A stretch of DNA of 64,000 nt from Powellomyces hirtus (taxonomy: Eukaryota > Chytridiomycota > Chytridiomycetes > Spizellomycetales > Powellomycetaceae). The position numbers were made by a program, and so were the translations under genes. The DNA lies in contig JAHLKG010000004.1 in NCBI GenBank assembly GCA_025526995.1, forward strand, positions 124,001-188,000, written 5' to 3'. The notes beneath the pieces were generated by a model that had not been told where the DNA came from, ran no database searches, and worked only from the letters and a program-made list of their open reading frames with translations. Positions 1-11,245 of this stretch are shown here, in pieces (the stretch's first letter is position 1; every line of letters begins with the position of its first letter).

Positions 1-1206
1 CAGAACGGGAACGTGAAGCCGGCAATGAGGGCTTCGTTTTTCGCGAACCAGGCTCTTCTCTAAATGCAAATGAATGAAAGAACGGAAAGAGATCAGAAGA
101 AGAGCGGACAATATGAGTACGGGTATCAAGAATGTGGGGGAAGGGGTGGTGAGTGTGGGAGCGTCATCGTCCTCCTTTTTTGTCACGCCTACCTGACTCT
201 GCGTCATCACGGAGCGACACAAGTACGGCTCACACAATTCGCGTTCCAAGCTCCTGAAGCTCCAAATGGCTCGCAAAAGGGGACCCTTGACAAAGGCCCA
301 CCACGGCGGGGACACGATCGCAAACGCACACGTGTAGGCCGCGGTGGTGTACCCGATCGCGCCGCCGAGGTAGGCGTACGTCGCAAGGGGCCAGATGAAG
401 GCGCCGAGGACCGGGGTTAGGGAGATGAGGTAGACGATGCCGAGGAGGAGCAGGCGTTTGAGGTAGCGTTGGATGTAGGAGAGGAGACGCAGGGTCCATG
501 ATTTGCGGCCGAGGGGGAGGGTGGGGAGACGGGTGAGGGTGGAGGGGGGCGGTTGATCTTGGAGTTCGAGCGTGCGTGCGAAATGGATCACGAATCGAGC
601 ATGGGTGGGCGGTAGGGCCAGTGTCAGTGTCAACCCCCTCAGGGCCTCAAAAAACAGCTTATCCAGCGGGTCCGGCCAAATATATCTCACGAGGTACAGC
701 CCGGCCTCCGGGGTAACTCTCACAAACCAGCCGACGAGGTCATCGATCGTGCTCACGCTCCAATCCAGCACGCCCATCAGGGTGCTTCCCAGCAGCGGCC
801 TCACCACGGTGCCGGCAGCCCAATGGGTGATTCGGAGGGGTAGGAAGACCGCGTGGGTGGTCGCGACGAGGAGGAGGGTGATGAGGGTAAGGTAGAGGAG
901 GGTTTTGTAGAGTGTGGTGCGGGTGCGTGGGGTGCGGAGAGTCGAGAGGGAGCCGAGGTAGGAGAGGTGGAGGCCGTGGAGGACGGTGGAGGGGTCCCAG
1001 GTGCGGATGAGCGGCGGCTGCAGGAGGGGGAGGGAGGGGAGGTGGGAGAGGAGGGTGGTGAGGGAGGGGAGGTCGGGTGGGGGTGCGGGTTGCGGGACAG
1101 AGAGGGATGCGGAGGGCGGAAGCGGTGCAGCGGCGGCGGGAGGTGAGGAAGGCGGTGGTGGTGGTGGTGGAGACGAGTCGGGTATGTCTTCTTGCATCTC
1201 GACCAT
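1..1206 (-). CDS. Multi-pass membrane protein, EI24/RRT8-like (3' end beyond window)
   Basis: Exon 1206-193 reads 338 codons without a stop from an ATG. A GT-AG intron (192-60) is followed by an exon 59-1 that runs off the left edge. The first ~55 residues are Pro/Ser-rich and look disordered. Several hydrophobic stretches follow (around YLTLITLLLVATTHAVFL, and LLLLGIVYLISLTPVLGAFI), so this is a multi-span membrane protein. The pattern SLTPVLGAFIWPL and the last exon piece (WFAKNEALIAGFTFPF) resemble the EI24/RRT8-type family of fungal ER or lipid-droplet membrane proteins. That assignment comes from motif resemblance only. The intron is also open in frame, so an unspliced reading through it is possible. 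Function is not established. Confidence 0.6.
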   Translation of the reverse strand, partial: MVEMQEDIPDSSPPPPPPPSSPPAAAAPLPPSASLSVPQPAPPPDLPSLTTLLSHLPSLPLLQPPLIRTWDPSTVLHGLHLSYLGSLSTLRTPRTRTTLYKTLLYLTLITLLLVATTHAVFLPLRITHWAAGTVVRPLLGSTLMGVLDWSVSTIDDLVGWFVRVTPEAGLYLVRYIWPDPLDKLFFEALRGLTLTLALPPTHARFVIHFARTLELQDQPPPSTLTRLPTLPLGRKSWTLRLLSYIQRYLKRLLLLGIVYLISLTPVLGAFIWPLATYAYLGGAIGYTTAAYTCAFAIVSPPWWAFVKGPLLRAIWSFRSLERELCEPYLCRSVMTQSQVGVTKKEDDDAPTLTTPSPTFLIPVLILSALLLISFRSFIHLHLEKSLVREKRSPHCRLHVPVL

Positions 1207-1478
1207 GGTGATGAATGCTGTATGCTGGATAAATGTGAATGTGTGGATTAAGTTACAGGAAGCAACGTAAAAGTAAAAAGACAAAAAGATAAAAAGGTAA
1301 TGAATGGGGAAAAAAGTCAGTAGGAACAACGGAGGTGTGAGACACGAGACGAGCGACACGCCACGTCGCGGCTTTTTGCACCCGCAGGCCCGTCATCACT
1401 TTTTATCGTTCAAAAAACAGCGATCCCCCCTCTTTCCTGCCCACTGCCCAAAAACACTAACCAACAATCCACACGACA

Positions 1479-3296
1479 ATGTACAACAGCAACACACCAA
1501 CGCCATCCTGGTCTCCACCCCCAATCCAAGCTCCCGTGCCGCAACACCCGCAACGTCCGGGCCCCATGTCATTTGGCAGCGCGTCGGGATCATTCCCCAA
1601 TTCCCCGCAACCGATGCCGCGCGGGCCGCCACCCCAGCAGCAGCAGCATCCGAATCGACAGCAGAGCGGATACGGAAACCCACCAGCCGCGGCCTCATCT
1701 TCCTCAGCATCGTTCCCGCAACCGCAACAAGGGTTTGGGATCGCAGCCGGGTATGCTCCACAACCGTACCACCGCCCGACCCCCCATCAAACGTCATCGT
1801 TCCAACAGCAGCAGGATTTTGGACAGGCGGGGTATTCGGCGCCGCAAGGGACTATGGGTCAGCAGCAGCAGATAGGTGGCGGGGGTGGGTTTGGTGGTGG
1901 TGGGTTTGGACAGCCGGGACATGTTGGAGGCCAGATGGGCGGACCGCAGCAACAGCAGCAGTGGGGGACCAACCTCATTAACGAGTTTCAGACGAGTGCA
2001 GCGGGACAGCTGGGCATGCAGCTTGGAAATAAAGCATTTGAGCAGGCGCAAGAGAATTTGAACAAGAATGTAGGTGCCACCCCGTGTGTCTCCAGCGTGT
2101 TCTGCCCCCGCTGACGGCTTTTCTATGGCGTGTAGATGCATCGATGGATCAACATCCCGCACTTGAAATACTACTTCAACGTCAGCAACTCGTACGTGCT
2201 CAACAAGATCCGCCTGCTGCTCTTCCCGTTCCGCCACCAGTCCTGGACCCGCCTCGTGCGCCGGTCCGAACAGAGCGGGCAGATGGAAGGATATAAGCCG
2301 CCCCGCGAGGATCTGAATGCCCCTGATCTGTACATCCCAGGTACAACATCCTCATTTACCACTGCGCTCCAAAGTTGGATGGAAAACGCTTTTTTTTTGT
2401 CGCCAGCTTTTTTTTTTAATGATGTGTTTTTGGCTGGCCTTGTGTGTGTGTGTGTGATTTGCAGTCATGACGTTTGTCACGTACATTCTCCTCGTCGGCA
2501 TCCGACTCGGCCTCGACGACGCCGCCAACGCCGCAGCAGCGGGTGGAAAATTCGATCCCACGCAAATAGAAAAGAAAATGTCAAAGTCGTACGTAAAAAA
2601 AACCCCAACCCCCAGCCCGTTCCGTTCCGCATCTCCTTACCCCGCATTCCCCCCTCTCCTTTCGTTCCACGCCCCAAAGATTCTCGCCCGACATTTTGGG
2701 CATGACGGGGACCACGGCCTTCTTTATCGTCTTTTTCGAAGTCCTGTGCTTCAAGCTCGGGTTCTACCTCCTCAACGTGACCACCGACGTGCCGTTCCTG
2801 GATCTCGTCTCGTATAGCGGATACAAGTTTCTCGGGTATGCGGCACAGACACAAAATTTTGAGGCTCTGGCCACACACACACACACACGCATTATGGTTG
2901 GGGGTTTTGCCTTGCGACTGACCCCCGGATGGGTGTTTTTTTGTAGAGTCATTACCGCCCTCGTCGCCAAAATCATATTCCCGGCCACGTGGGTCGTGTA
3001 CGGCGTTCTCGCGTACGCGATGCTCTGCCTCGGGTTCTTCACGGTACGTTGTACGCACCGCCCCCAAAAAAACCCGTATCACGTTGTTCCCCCCCACTAA
3101 CCCCCACACCCGCATTTTTTTTTTTTTCATGGATATCTCTCTCTCTTTTCCACAGCTGAGATCCCTCAAGTACATTATCCTCCCCGAAGGCTACACGACG
3201 CTGGACCCGTCTGCGCGCCAACGCCGCGTGCAGTTTTTGTTTTTGGTCGCGATTGTCCAGATTTTGTTGTCGGCGGTCATGGTGGTCATGAGTTAG
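1479..3296 (+). CDS. YIF1: YIF1 family ER-Golgi transport protein
   Basis: Exons 1479-2069, 2136-2340, 2465-2588, 2680-2835, 2947-3043 and 3156-3296 give about 437 residues. The first ~150 residues are Pro/Gln/Gly-rich, an extended cytosolic tail. The conserved part begins at LINEFQTSAAGQLGMQLG and continues with LKYYFNVSNSYVLNKI, LLLFPFRH and FSPDILGMTGTTA, the YIF1 signature order, and ends in a hydrophobic C-terminal segment after RSLKYIILPEGY. Members pair with Yip1-type proteins and Rab GTPases in COPII vesicle and Golgi traffic. The length exceeds yeast and human YIF1 (about 300) because of the N-terminal tail. All introns are 66-124 nt with GT-AG ends and in-phase junctions. Confidence 0.93.
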
Positions 3297-4482
3297 GCGG
3301 CAGCGGCGGCGTGGGTGTGGGGGGTGTGTAAAACATGAATGACGAATGGCGGTGCTTGTATCTGCGGGCTTTTGATTTTTTTCTCTTTTGTGTACATTGC
3401 GGATATGCGGGGCGTGAGACGAGAATAGAATGCGGGGGGGGGGGGGGGGTGTATGTATATGTCTCCCTGCCCATGCCCACAATTTTATTTTGGGCGGTTC
3501 GTTTGCAATCACGACACGGGAACCAGAATCAAGTGCGGGCGCGTTTGTGATCGTCAAGAGTGGGAAAAAATATAAGAGGTGCGGGTGTGTGTTCGAGGGT
3601 GTTCGAGGGCAGTATAGTCCCGCCAACGCAAGAGCGTGGATGCATTTGCGTGTGTGGTGGATCCGTGTATGTATGTATGTAGCCGCCGGAAAGGGGGTGT
3701 GTGTGGTTTTTTGGTTTCTGGAGTGGGCGGTGGGGAATGTGTGTATGTATGTATGTTGCAACAGGGCCTTGAAACAGGTGCAGAAGCACAAGCACAAGCG
3801 ACGAAACCCAAACCAAAAACCAAAAGAAACAAAAGCGAGACAAAAAGAAAAAAAAAAAAAAAGAACAAAACTAACCCGGGTCAAGAAAGAGCGGAACGCT
3901 GGGGGCTGCGTAGCGGCGCCACATCGGCCACGCGCGCCACACTCCCGCGCGGCCCCACACGCGTTCCCGTCGCGTCTCAGGCCGGGCGGGCGTGGGCAAA
4001 AACCTTGCCCTCCTTCCATTGCTGCAGCATTGGGGGGGGGGGGGGGGCGCAGGAACAAACGGAAAGGTAAAAAAACACGTGAAAAAAAGCACAGGCCGCG
4101 ACCCCGTTGGGATGCTCACACCACTCACGCACCTTTTCGCGCCCAAGGAGGGTACAGTCAGTTTATCGGCGCTTCATCAACGGTCACGGAACAAAGGGAG
4201 ACTGGGTGGAAGGGGTGGTGTTGTGTTACGACTACGGACATATAGAAACAAAATGTGTATGTACATGTATATATATATATCTGCCTAGGTACAGAAAAGG
4301 GCAGGATGAGGAGGAGAGTGAAGCGAGAGAGTGATGTGACGTGGTACAATGAGGCGAAATGACTTTTTCCAAGTGCGGGGGAGGGGGGCGCCTGGGGGGG
4401 GAGAGATAAAGAGAAGAAGAAAGAACAAAGAAATGTGGAATGTGCAAATGGCCTGGGCCCCACCACGCGGGCGGTCTCAAGC
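3297..4482. other. Intergenic, simple-sequence rich
   Basis: This is the shared 3' flank of two convergent genes. It holds a 16-G run (3434-3449), TGTA/TATG repeats near 3668-3756, an A-rich stretch at 3840-3865, a second 16-G run (4032-4047) and a TA repeat (4267-4280). No supportable gene is seen; the long open frames here are repeat-driven. Confidence 0.7.
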
Positions 4483-5847
4483 TCAGCGATGTGCAGATCG
4501 CTTCTTCTTGGCAGCGCGACACTGCTTGCACTGTTTGGGCAAGCTATACCCCTTCTCCACATAAAACTCCAGTTCACCCCCTGCAACACGAAAGGGCGTG
4601 GCACACGTCCGACACGTGATGTCGACTCGTTGGCGGGACCCGGGGCACTTTGTCTGGTGTTTTTGTTCTCGTTCATCAAGGGTGGTGCCTAGTTTCTCTT
4701 GGGAGACGGGGAGGAGTAAAGAGAAGAGGGTCCAGGGTTGGGGTGAGTCGTCGGGTGCAGAAGTGGTGGGGATGTTGATGTTGTTCGCCAGAACACAGAT
4801 TTCAAAGACAACGGCGTGCAATGCATAGCAGTGGTTTTCCCATTCGCGGCCGGTGACGTCGTCCGGTTTGATCAGAGAGGCAGCCGGGAACAGTTTCTCG
4901 ACTGCCTCTCGGGGGCGGTCGAGGTCCGCGTCCCACGCGTCGTCAGCTGCGACGAGGGTTTCGTCCCATACGACTTGGTCGTCGGGTGTGCTCCAGGTTG
5001 GGAAAGTCTCCAGCACGTGGTCTTGGCCCAAGCGTTTGTAGAGAGCCTGGCGGAGAGGCCGGACGGGGATGTGCAGGTTGCCGAGTTTTTTGACGAGAGC
5101 CGAGGGAGCGCCGCGGATGTATTTGCCGTTTCGCATTTCGCACAGCTGAAAGTCGCGCTCGAGGGTGGCGGGGAGAGAAGCCAGGTCGGGGATGGGTCGA
5201 GGATGGCGGACGTGGCGTTGGGTTGCGCGGTGCAGGCGGAGGGTTTGGGTGGTGTAATTCATGTCGAAATCGTCGTACACGGTAAATGTGGAACCGATGT
5301 AGCGGAACATGTCCTGATCGCGGGACAAGAGGGCCGCGCGGTCGTGGTGCGCATAGGCGGCGAGGGTGTCGTCGTTGTCGGCGTCGAGCGAGTACAGGAC
5401 GCGGACGCCGCACTTGCGAAAGGCATCGCCAATGAGGGAGCTGACTCCCAGTGGCATGGTGCGTGTCTGGGTTCTGACTTCCCTTGCGCGACGGGAGCGC
5501 CATTTGAGGATGGCTTCGGGGGACTGTATGGCGGCGTCGATAAAGACGACAAGGCGGTAGTTTGCGTTCCGGGCAAAGGTGACAAAGTGGGAGATGCGGG
5601 TGATTGCGTCGAGCCATTCCCAGTGCAGGGCTTTGGGGTCAAAAAACTAGACACTGAGGCCGTCAGTTGGGTTAGACAAGAAGGACACCCTCAGACCTTC
5701 AGTTGGGGTGGAGGGGGCTAGACAAGAAGGGAAAGGGCGGAGGCATACCATATCAGCATAGTTCAATGCATCGACGTACAGTGGCTTGGCGTTGAGGTTT
5801 ATTGAGCGTGACAGCTGGAGAGCCAGGGCATCCACGTGGGCCGACAT
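4483..5847 (-). CDS. PIN/XPG-like nuclease domain protein with C-terminal zinc ribbon (zf-trcl type)
   Basis: Two exons, 5847-5749 and 5646-4483, encode 420 residues; the 102-nt intron has GTATGC/TCTAG ends. The N-terminal half has nuclease-fold acidic motifs: YVDALNYADM, VVFIDAAIQSPEAILKWR, then SLDADNDDTLAAYA and ALLSRDQDMF, which parallel the metal-binding blocks of XPG/FEN/Asteroid-type PIN domains. The C-terminal ~50 residues hold ITCRTCATPF, then ELEFYVEKGY and PKQCKQCRAAKKK, matching the probable zinc-ribbon family zf-trcl (two CxxC pairs). A role in RNA or DNA cleavage is inferred; substrate unknown. The start used is the ATG before SAHVDALALQ. An upstream in-frame ATG at 5955 would add 36 basic residues and cannot be excluded. 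Confidence 0.78.
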
Positions 5848-7123
5848 GAATGAGTTGGGCAGCCGCAGCAGAGTTGAGCAGCAGATTGAGAGAGTGTGTC
5901 GATATCGGTCAGTCAGTCGTTTCCCCAGTCGCCTTTGCCATGCGACGGTTCGCAACTGGACTTGCCAGGAGCATGCGCTTCGCGCGTTGGGAACGCCAGC
6001 CGCGTCCTTGCATTACCCACACCCGTTGGCATGAGTGAGCTAAACCATTAGGTGAGTGGAGCGTATTTATTATGTACCCGCGAGGGACGCACGGTAGCAT
6101 CTGAGGGTGAGCATTTCACTTTGCCAGGTTGCTCATACAAGCATTGCCAAGTGGAATCCACAGACAGCACGAGTTCTATGGCGGATGTCAAAGGCATCGC
6201 CGGGAGGCGAGTGTACCGATTGCCAACTGAGATAATAGCATTGACTTTATGATAATTTCTTACGACAAGTATGGGAGGGCGAGCACTATCATATACCAGC
6301 TCTTATTCATCAGACTGGAAGCAGGAGTTGGGAAGAATGACTCTTGGGATGCTCAGCGCGGCTCGCCCCACGAGGGTCAACTTGCACTTTGAAACATCTA
6401 ACGCTCTGATCCCAAGGTTTTTTTGCACCGCTTCCGATAGTGCCGTGGCTACAACAACGAGAGACCACCATCGCTAGGTGATCAAAGAAGCCAAAACACT
6501 AATAAGAATTGAAATGGATTGGAATGCATCAATGGTCGATTGTCAGCTGAAACAAACACTATTGAGTTTAGAGAGAAGGCTCTAGGCCTCGTTTTGAGCT
6601 AATTTGAGAGGTCTCGGAGAAGGAAACGCCAGCCAAAAGAGTTGCAGTGCTGATTCTAGGGGGGGGGGCATCATTCATGAGGATGGCTTGATTCTAGGGG
6701 GTATGGCTTGGATATGGGATGGGGCAGATATGGCATGGATGATGGATATGGGATGGAGAGATCGATGCGCTACTAGTATATCAGGAGGATCCCAATGCAA
6801 CAAAACAAACAGACTCTCCCTCTCTCTTCGAGTCTCAGTCTCCCTGCCTGCCTGCCTTGACTATGACTTTGCTCTCAGTGAAAGAGTCCTCTCTCTTCCC
6901 TCTCTCTCTCTCTCTCTGTCAGTCAGTCTGTGAGTCAGTCTGTCGTTGTTCATGCTGCCTAGATGTAGATGACATGTGACCCACTCGTGATAGTCTCCGC
7001 GTCAATCACGTCAGCAGTCAATCCCATCACTCGCTTCCCCCCCCCCCCCCCCCCGTCGTGTTTGGGACTCCCTTCTGCAAACTCCCCCATTTGCATACAC
7101 CCAACCCAGGCGCCCACTCAACG
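5848..7123. other. Intergenic region between divergent genes
   Basis: About 1.3 kb between two genes transcribed away from each other, so it should carry both promoters. It contains GGATATGG/GATGGAT-like short repeats (6690-6755), CT-rich runs (6815-6920) and an 18-C run (7037-7054) about 70 nt before the next start codon. No gene recognised. Confidence 0.6.
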
Positions 7124-9893
7124 ATGGCTGCTGCCACACTCGCCCGCTCCTTTTCCGCAGACTTTCGCTCTCTCGGCCTGCCTGTCGGAGACACCGCCGC
7201 CCTGCTCGCTCTCCTCGCCGACAAGGACAAAACCATCCTCGCTTTGTCTAAAAAACTCGAAACCATCGACGCAGAAAAAGCAAAACTACTCACCACCAAC
7301 AAGGTCCTGCGCGACCACCTGCAGCTCGTCTGCCAGCTCCAGGACCAACTCCAGACCACCATGAAGGCATACGATGGCATCACCACCCGCGTCCAAGACC
7401 ACCTACGCCTCACCCAGCAGCTACACATCTACTCGGGTGATGATAATCATGGGGATGATGAGGGAGCCGCCACCGACCCCACCGCTTGGACCTCCCCAGA
7501 ACCCCCCCGCCGCGGCGGCCCGGGCACCCCGTCCCTCGCCCGACGCGTCGATAGTGTCGCCCGCCCCGTCTATACCAATGGCAGCATCATTGCCTTGCTC
7601 AAAATGTTTCCCCTGTTTAACGAGTTTCCACATGAAGTCCTCTTGCGCCTCGCCCAGTCTTCCTACGAGGTAATGTCTCCCGATCGAGCGAAGCGAGACC
7701 GAGTTCCGAGCGAAGCGAGGAAGCGTTCCTGAGCGGAGCGTTCCCGAGCGAAGCGAGGGAGGAAGGGAGGGCGTAGCCCGAGGGAGGGAGGGAGGCCGAG
7801 CGAAGCGAGGGAGGGAGGGAGGCCGATTGGCTTTAGCTCCCAAGCGGAGCGTTCCCGAGCGAAGGGAGGGAGGAAGGGAGGAAGGGAGGGAGGGAGGGAG
7901 GGAGGGAGGGAGGGAGGGAGGCCGAATGGCTTTAGCTCCGGAGGGAGAGCAAATGGCTTTAGCTCATGGCTTTAGCTCACGGCTTTGGCTCCCGGGCGAA
8001 TGTAAACCCACGTCTAACACCGCGCCGTCCTTTTAGATGTATCGCAAACCGGGACAAGTCATCATCACAAAAGGCGAAACAGGGGCCGAGATATTCTTCC
8101 TCGAGAAAGGCGACGTGCATGTCATGGCATCTGGGGATGACGGTACAGGTTGGCGCCCCCCCCCCCCCCCCCCCCACTCTCACGTTTCGCAAAAGCGCGT
8201 CGGATCACTAGCCAAAACTAACGCCGTGCGAACTTCACTCCCTTTCTCTCTCATCTTGACTCACCCAGCAGATGTACCGCTGGCAAAGCTGCGCGACAAA
8301 TCGTTCTTTGGCGAGCTCGGAGTTTGTAAGTTTGCCAGATATGAAAAGAGGGAGTAGAATCTCCCCTTCTTTCCTTCACACATCCCTCGCTTGACGAAAT
8401 GAAACGCCCACATGCCTGTCCAAATGTCGCTCATCCAACCATTTCTCTCTGTCCTCTCTCAGTGTTTGACAAACCCCGGACAGCAAACGTCCAGGCCTTT
8501 ACAGAATGCTTCCTGGTCGTCCTGACCAAACAAAAGATAAACGACGCGCTAAACTCGTTCCCGGAGCTACAGAAACAGTTGGAACTGTTTGCGCACGACC
8601 GAAACCGATGGTGGGATGCCAGAGAGTACAAGGACGGGTTTGGAATGGAATTTATTTCAAACATTGCTCGGCAGGATCTTACCATGGTAAGAGATGATGT
8701 GTACTACAATTCCCTCCCCTCACCCCAATGCTCCGTGCACAGGCGTGACTCTGAAATTCCCAACATGCTGACCCCGGGCGAAATGAACATCTTACGCGCC
8801 GCCTCCCCTTGCAGCTCCCCATCTTTGCCGCCGCATCCGACCAATTCCTCGAAAACCTCGCCAACCGCGTCACATCTGAAATCTGCGAAGCCGGGGGAAT
8901 CATTATTGCCACGGGCGACGACTCGGACTGCATCTTCTTCATCATCCGCGGCAGCGCGCAGGTGATGGGCGCCAACAACCAAGTGCACGCCGAAATGGGC
9001 CCCGGCTCCTTCTTTGGCGAACTGGGCGTCATCCTCAACATCAAACGCACCGCCAACATCAAAGCCAAAGAAACCTGCTTCCTCCTCAAACTCACCAAAG
9101 AAAGTCTGAGCCAGGCCCAGGACGCGTACCCGGACATGAAGAAGATGATACAGGAGGTCGTCGATGAACGGTATGCCCTGTACAAGGATCGAATGCAGTC
9201 AACGGCCAAAGATGCCGAACAGTTCCACGTTGAAGTTGGGAAGCAACAGTTGACCAAGGTGGGGAAAACGCTTACCGACACCCATGGGCGCGCTTGTTGC
9301 GCTTGTCCACAACAGCGTTTCTCATCCGTGCTGTGTTGTAAATCGCTTTCCCCAGCTACCCATCTTCCAAGGCCTGGATGATAACATTGTCGGCGAACTG
9401 GCGTTGCTGATGGAACAAACACCGTGGAAATCAGGCCAGAACATCATCCAAGCCGGACACCGCGCAGACAGGTAAACAAACCACCCGAAAAACCACCCAA
9501 AACTCCGTAATCCCCTCTTCTTCATCGCGCCCATTTCGTCCCCCACCCATCCGCGCAACCCGTCCTCACGTACTCCCCCCCCCCCCCCCCCGCCTCCTCG
9601 CTCCATTCCGCAGCATGTTCTTCCTCGCATCGGGCGAAGTGGACGTCCTCAGCGAATTCGGCGAGCAAATCGACAAGGCCAAAGGCCCCGACGCGTGGTT
9701 TGGCGAAGTGGCGCTCCTGCAGGACGTGCCGCGCACCGCCACCGTCCGCGCCCGCACCGACTGCTCCACTTTTGTCCTGAAAAAGAACGATTTCATGGAC
9801 TCGCTCAAAAAGAACCCGACCATCGCCGAGCGCATCGAGGAGACCGCCAGAGAGAGGCTGCAGGCTCACCTGATGCGGAGTATCTTGGCTTAG
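7124..9893 (+). CDS. Triple cyclic-nucleotide-binding-domain protein
   Basis: Exons 7124-7669, 8037-8142, 8269-8325, 8463-8686, 8815-9258, 9356-9471 and 9614-9893 give 590 residues. An N-terminal coiled-coil-like stretch (ALLADKDKTILALSKKLETI) precedes three CNB domains, at about 150-300, 312-430 and 460-585. Each has a phosphate-binding cassette with the diagnostic Gly-Glu and Arg: FFGELGVLFDKPRTANVQ (~229), FFGELGVILNIKRTANIK (~376) and WFGEVALLQDVPRTATVR (~526). There is no kinase domain, channel segment, or PKA-R docking and inhibitor site. It is therefore a cAMP/cGMP-responsive protein of unknown partner, possibly linked to zoospore signalling (inference). Two introns contain very long C runs and the first contains a minisatellite. 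Confidence 0.88.
7678..8000. repeat. Intron-1 minisatellite of the CNB-domain gene
   Basis: Intron 7670-8036 is largely built from variants of CGAGCGAAGCGAG, GAGCGGAGCGTTCC, (GGGA)n and at least four copies of TGGCTTTAGCTC. Several units are near-palindromic, so hairpins are possible. The intron ends in a normal CTTTTAG acceptor. Confidence 0.85.
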
Positions 9894-10187
9894 CGAATGA
9901 GATTGTGCGTGGGGAGAGGGGTGTGAGGACGGGGTTGTTTTGTCTGGGACATGAGGGGACCATTTTCTTTTTTTCTTTTTCCCTTTTTTCTGTTTATGCG
10001 TCGTCTCCGTTTTTGTCTTGTTGCTCTCTATGAGATTTATTGAGATGCGGTCAACAAAAACCCAAACACAAAATGGAATATGTACAAAGGGGAGGGGCGG
10101 GCCGATCTGTCCGCGGGTGGGCGGGGAGCGTCCGTCCTGGGGGGTGAGACAGGCGGCGGGGGGGTGATGGGGGAACAATGTAGGAAA

Positions 10188-11042
10188 TCAAGCCCGTAAC
10201 GCAGACAGTCGGGCAGCAAAGTCCTCTTCGACTGCTTTCGAGTCCTCCTTCTCGTGCTGCATGAAAAAGTCAAAAGAAAAAGAGTCAACAATGAACCCCA
10301 CCCCAACCCGAAACCCCATTCTCGCGCGCCCCCTCTTACCTCCAACGGCCCCGCCACCGCCCCCGGGGCTTCTCCCAACATCCCATCCGTCAACTCAAAC
10401 AGCACTTTATTCACCTCGCCCTCAGCCTCCTCCTCAATCTCCTCCTCGTCTGCCATTTCCAGCGAATCCTCCATCATCTCCTCAATGATCCCCGCCTTCA
10501 TCATCTCCTGCCCCATCTCCTGCATCGTCGCGCTGATCTCGGGCAGCTTGACGAGGTTGTTGACCAGTTTCATGATGGCCGTGGATTTTTGCAGCGTGCC
10601 CGCAATTTTCATCGTTGCTGCATATATCGATAGAAGTTAAAGGCAGTCAATATACATATATAGATATATATATTCGGTACTCTTGTGTGGATCGCGGAGC
10701 TTAATGTCCTCGCTCTGCCTCTCTCTCTCTCTCTCTCCGCTTCATACCTAATTGCTGCTGCATATTCATCGTCAACGAATTCAATTGGGCCTTGCTGGTC
10801 GCCAAACGGTCCCTCGCCTTTCGCGCCTGGACAATCTCCCTGGCCAATATTTTGCAGCTCGCGACATCGTTGCGTTTGGCCGCGGCTTTCAGCGACCGCT
10901 TCACTTTGACTTCCTCGCCGTCGATCCCCCGCATCGACTTGTCCAGCTCGCGCTCTTGCGTGCGCACAGAGCTGCGCCATTTCTTCACTTGCTCTTCGGG
11001 CGTGAGACGTTTGCCGATGAGGAGATTCATGACGGAGGACAT
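10188..11042 (-). CDS. VPS24: ESCRT-III subunit VPS24/CHMP3
   Basis: Exons 11042-10748, 10617-10340 and 10256-10188 encode 213 residues, close to human CHMP3 (222) and yeast Vps24 (224). The basic N-terminal helical half (KWRSSVRTQERELDKSMRGI, VKVKRSLKAAAKRNDV) is followed by MKIAGTLQKSTAIMKLVNNL and MMKAGIIEEMMEDSLEM, hallmark CHMP3 segments, and an acidic region (EEEIEEEAEGEVNKVLFEL). The last exon ends in DFAARLSALRA, a MIM1-like motif expected to bind the Vps4 MIT domain. It acts on endosomal membranes in multivesicular-body sorting and membrane scission. CHMP2 was considered, but the AGTLQKST and AGIIEEM blocks favour CHMP3. VPS20 lies about 15 kb away. Confidence 0.94.
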
Positions 11043-11245
11043 TGCGGGCGTTTTTTGCCGGTGCCACAGGTGCGGGGAGGTGGGATGAGAAAGCCGTTTA
11101 GAACAGGAGGGTCAGAAAGTCATTCATCCAAGCAAGGCTGATACGGTACCCGGTACGCGTCCGTGTAGCGAGACGGGACGGAGCGAGGCGACAATTTTCC
11201 GTTCTCCAATCCCCAGAGAATCACATAACCGCATCCCACACTCCA

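Noticed and set aside
3039..4245. Long open frames on both strands
   Set aside because: Driven by simple repeats and homopolymers; no conserved or balanced sequence.
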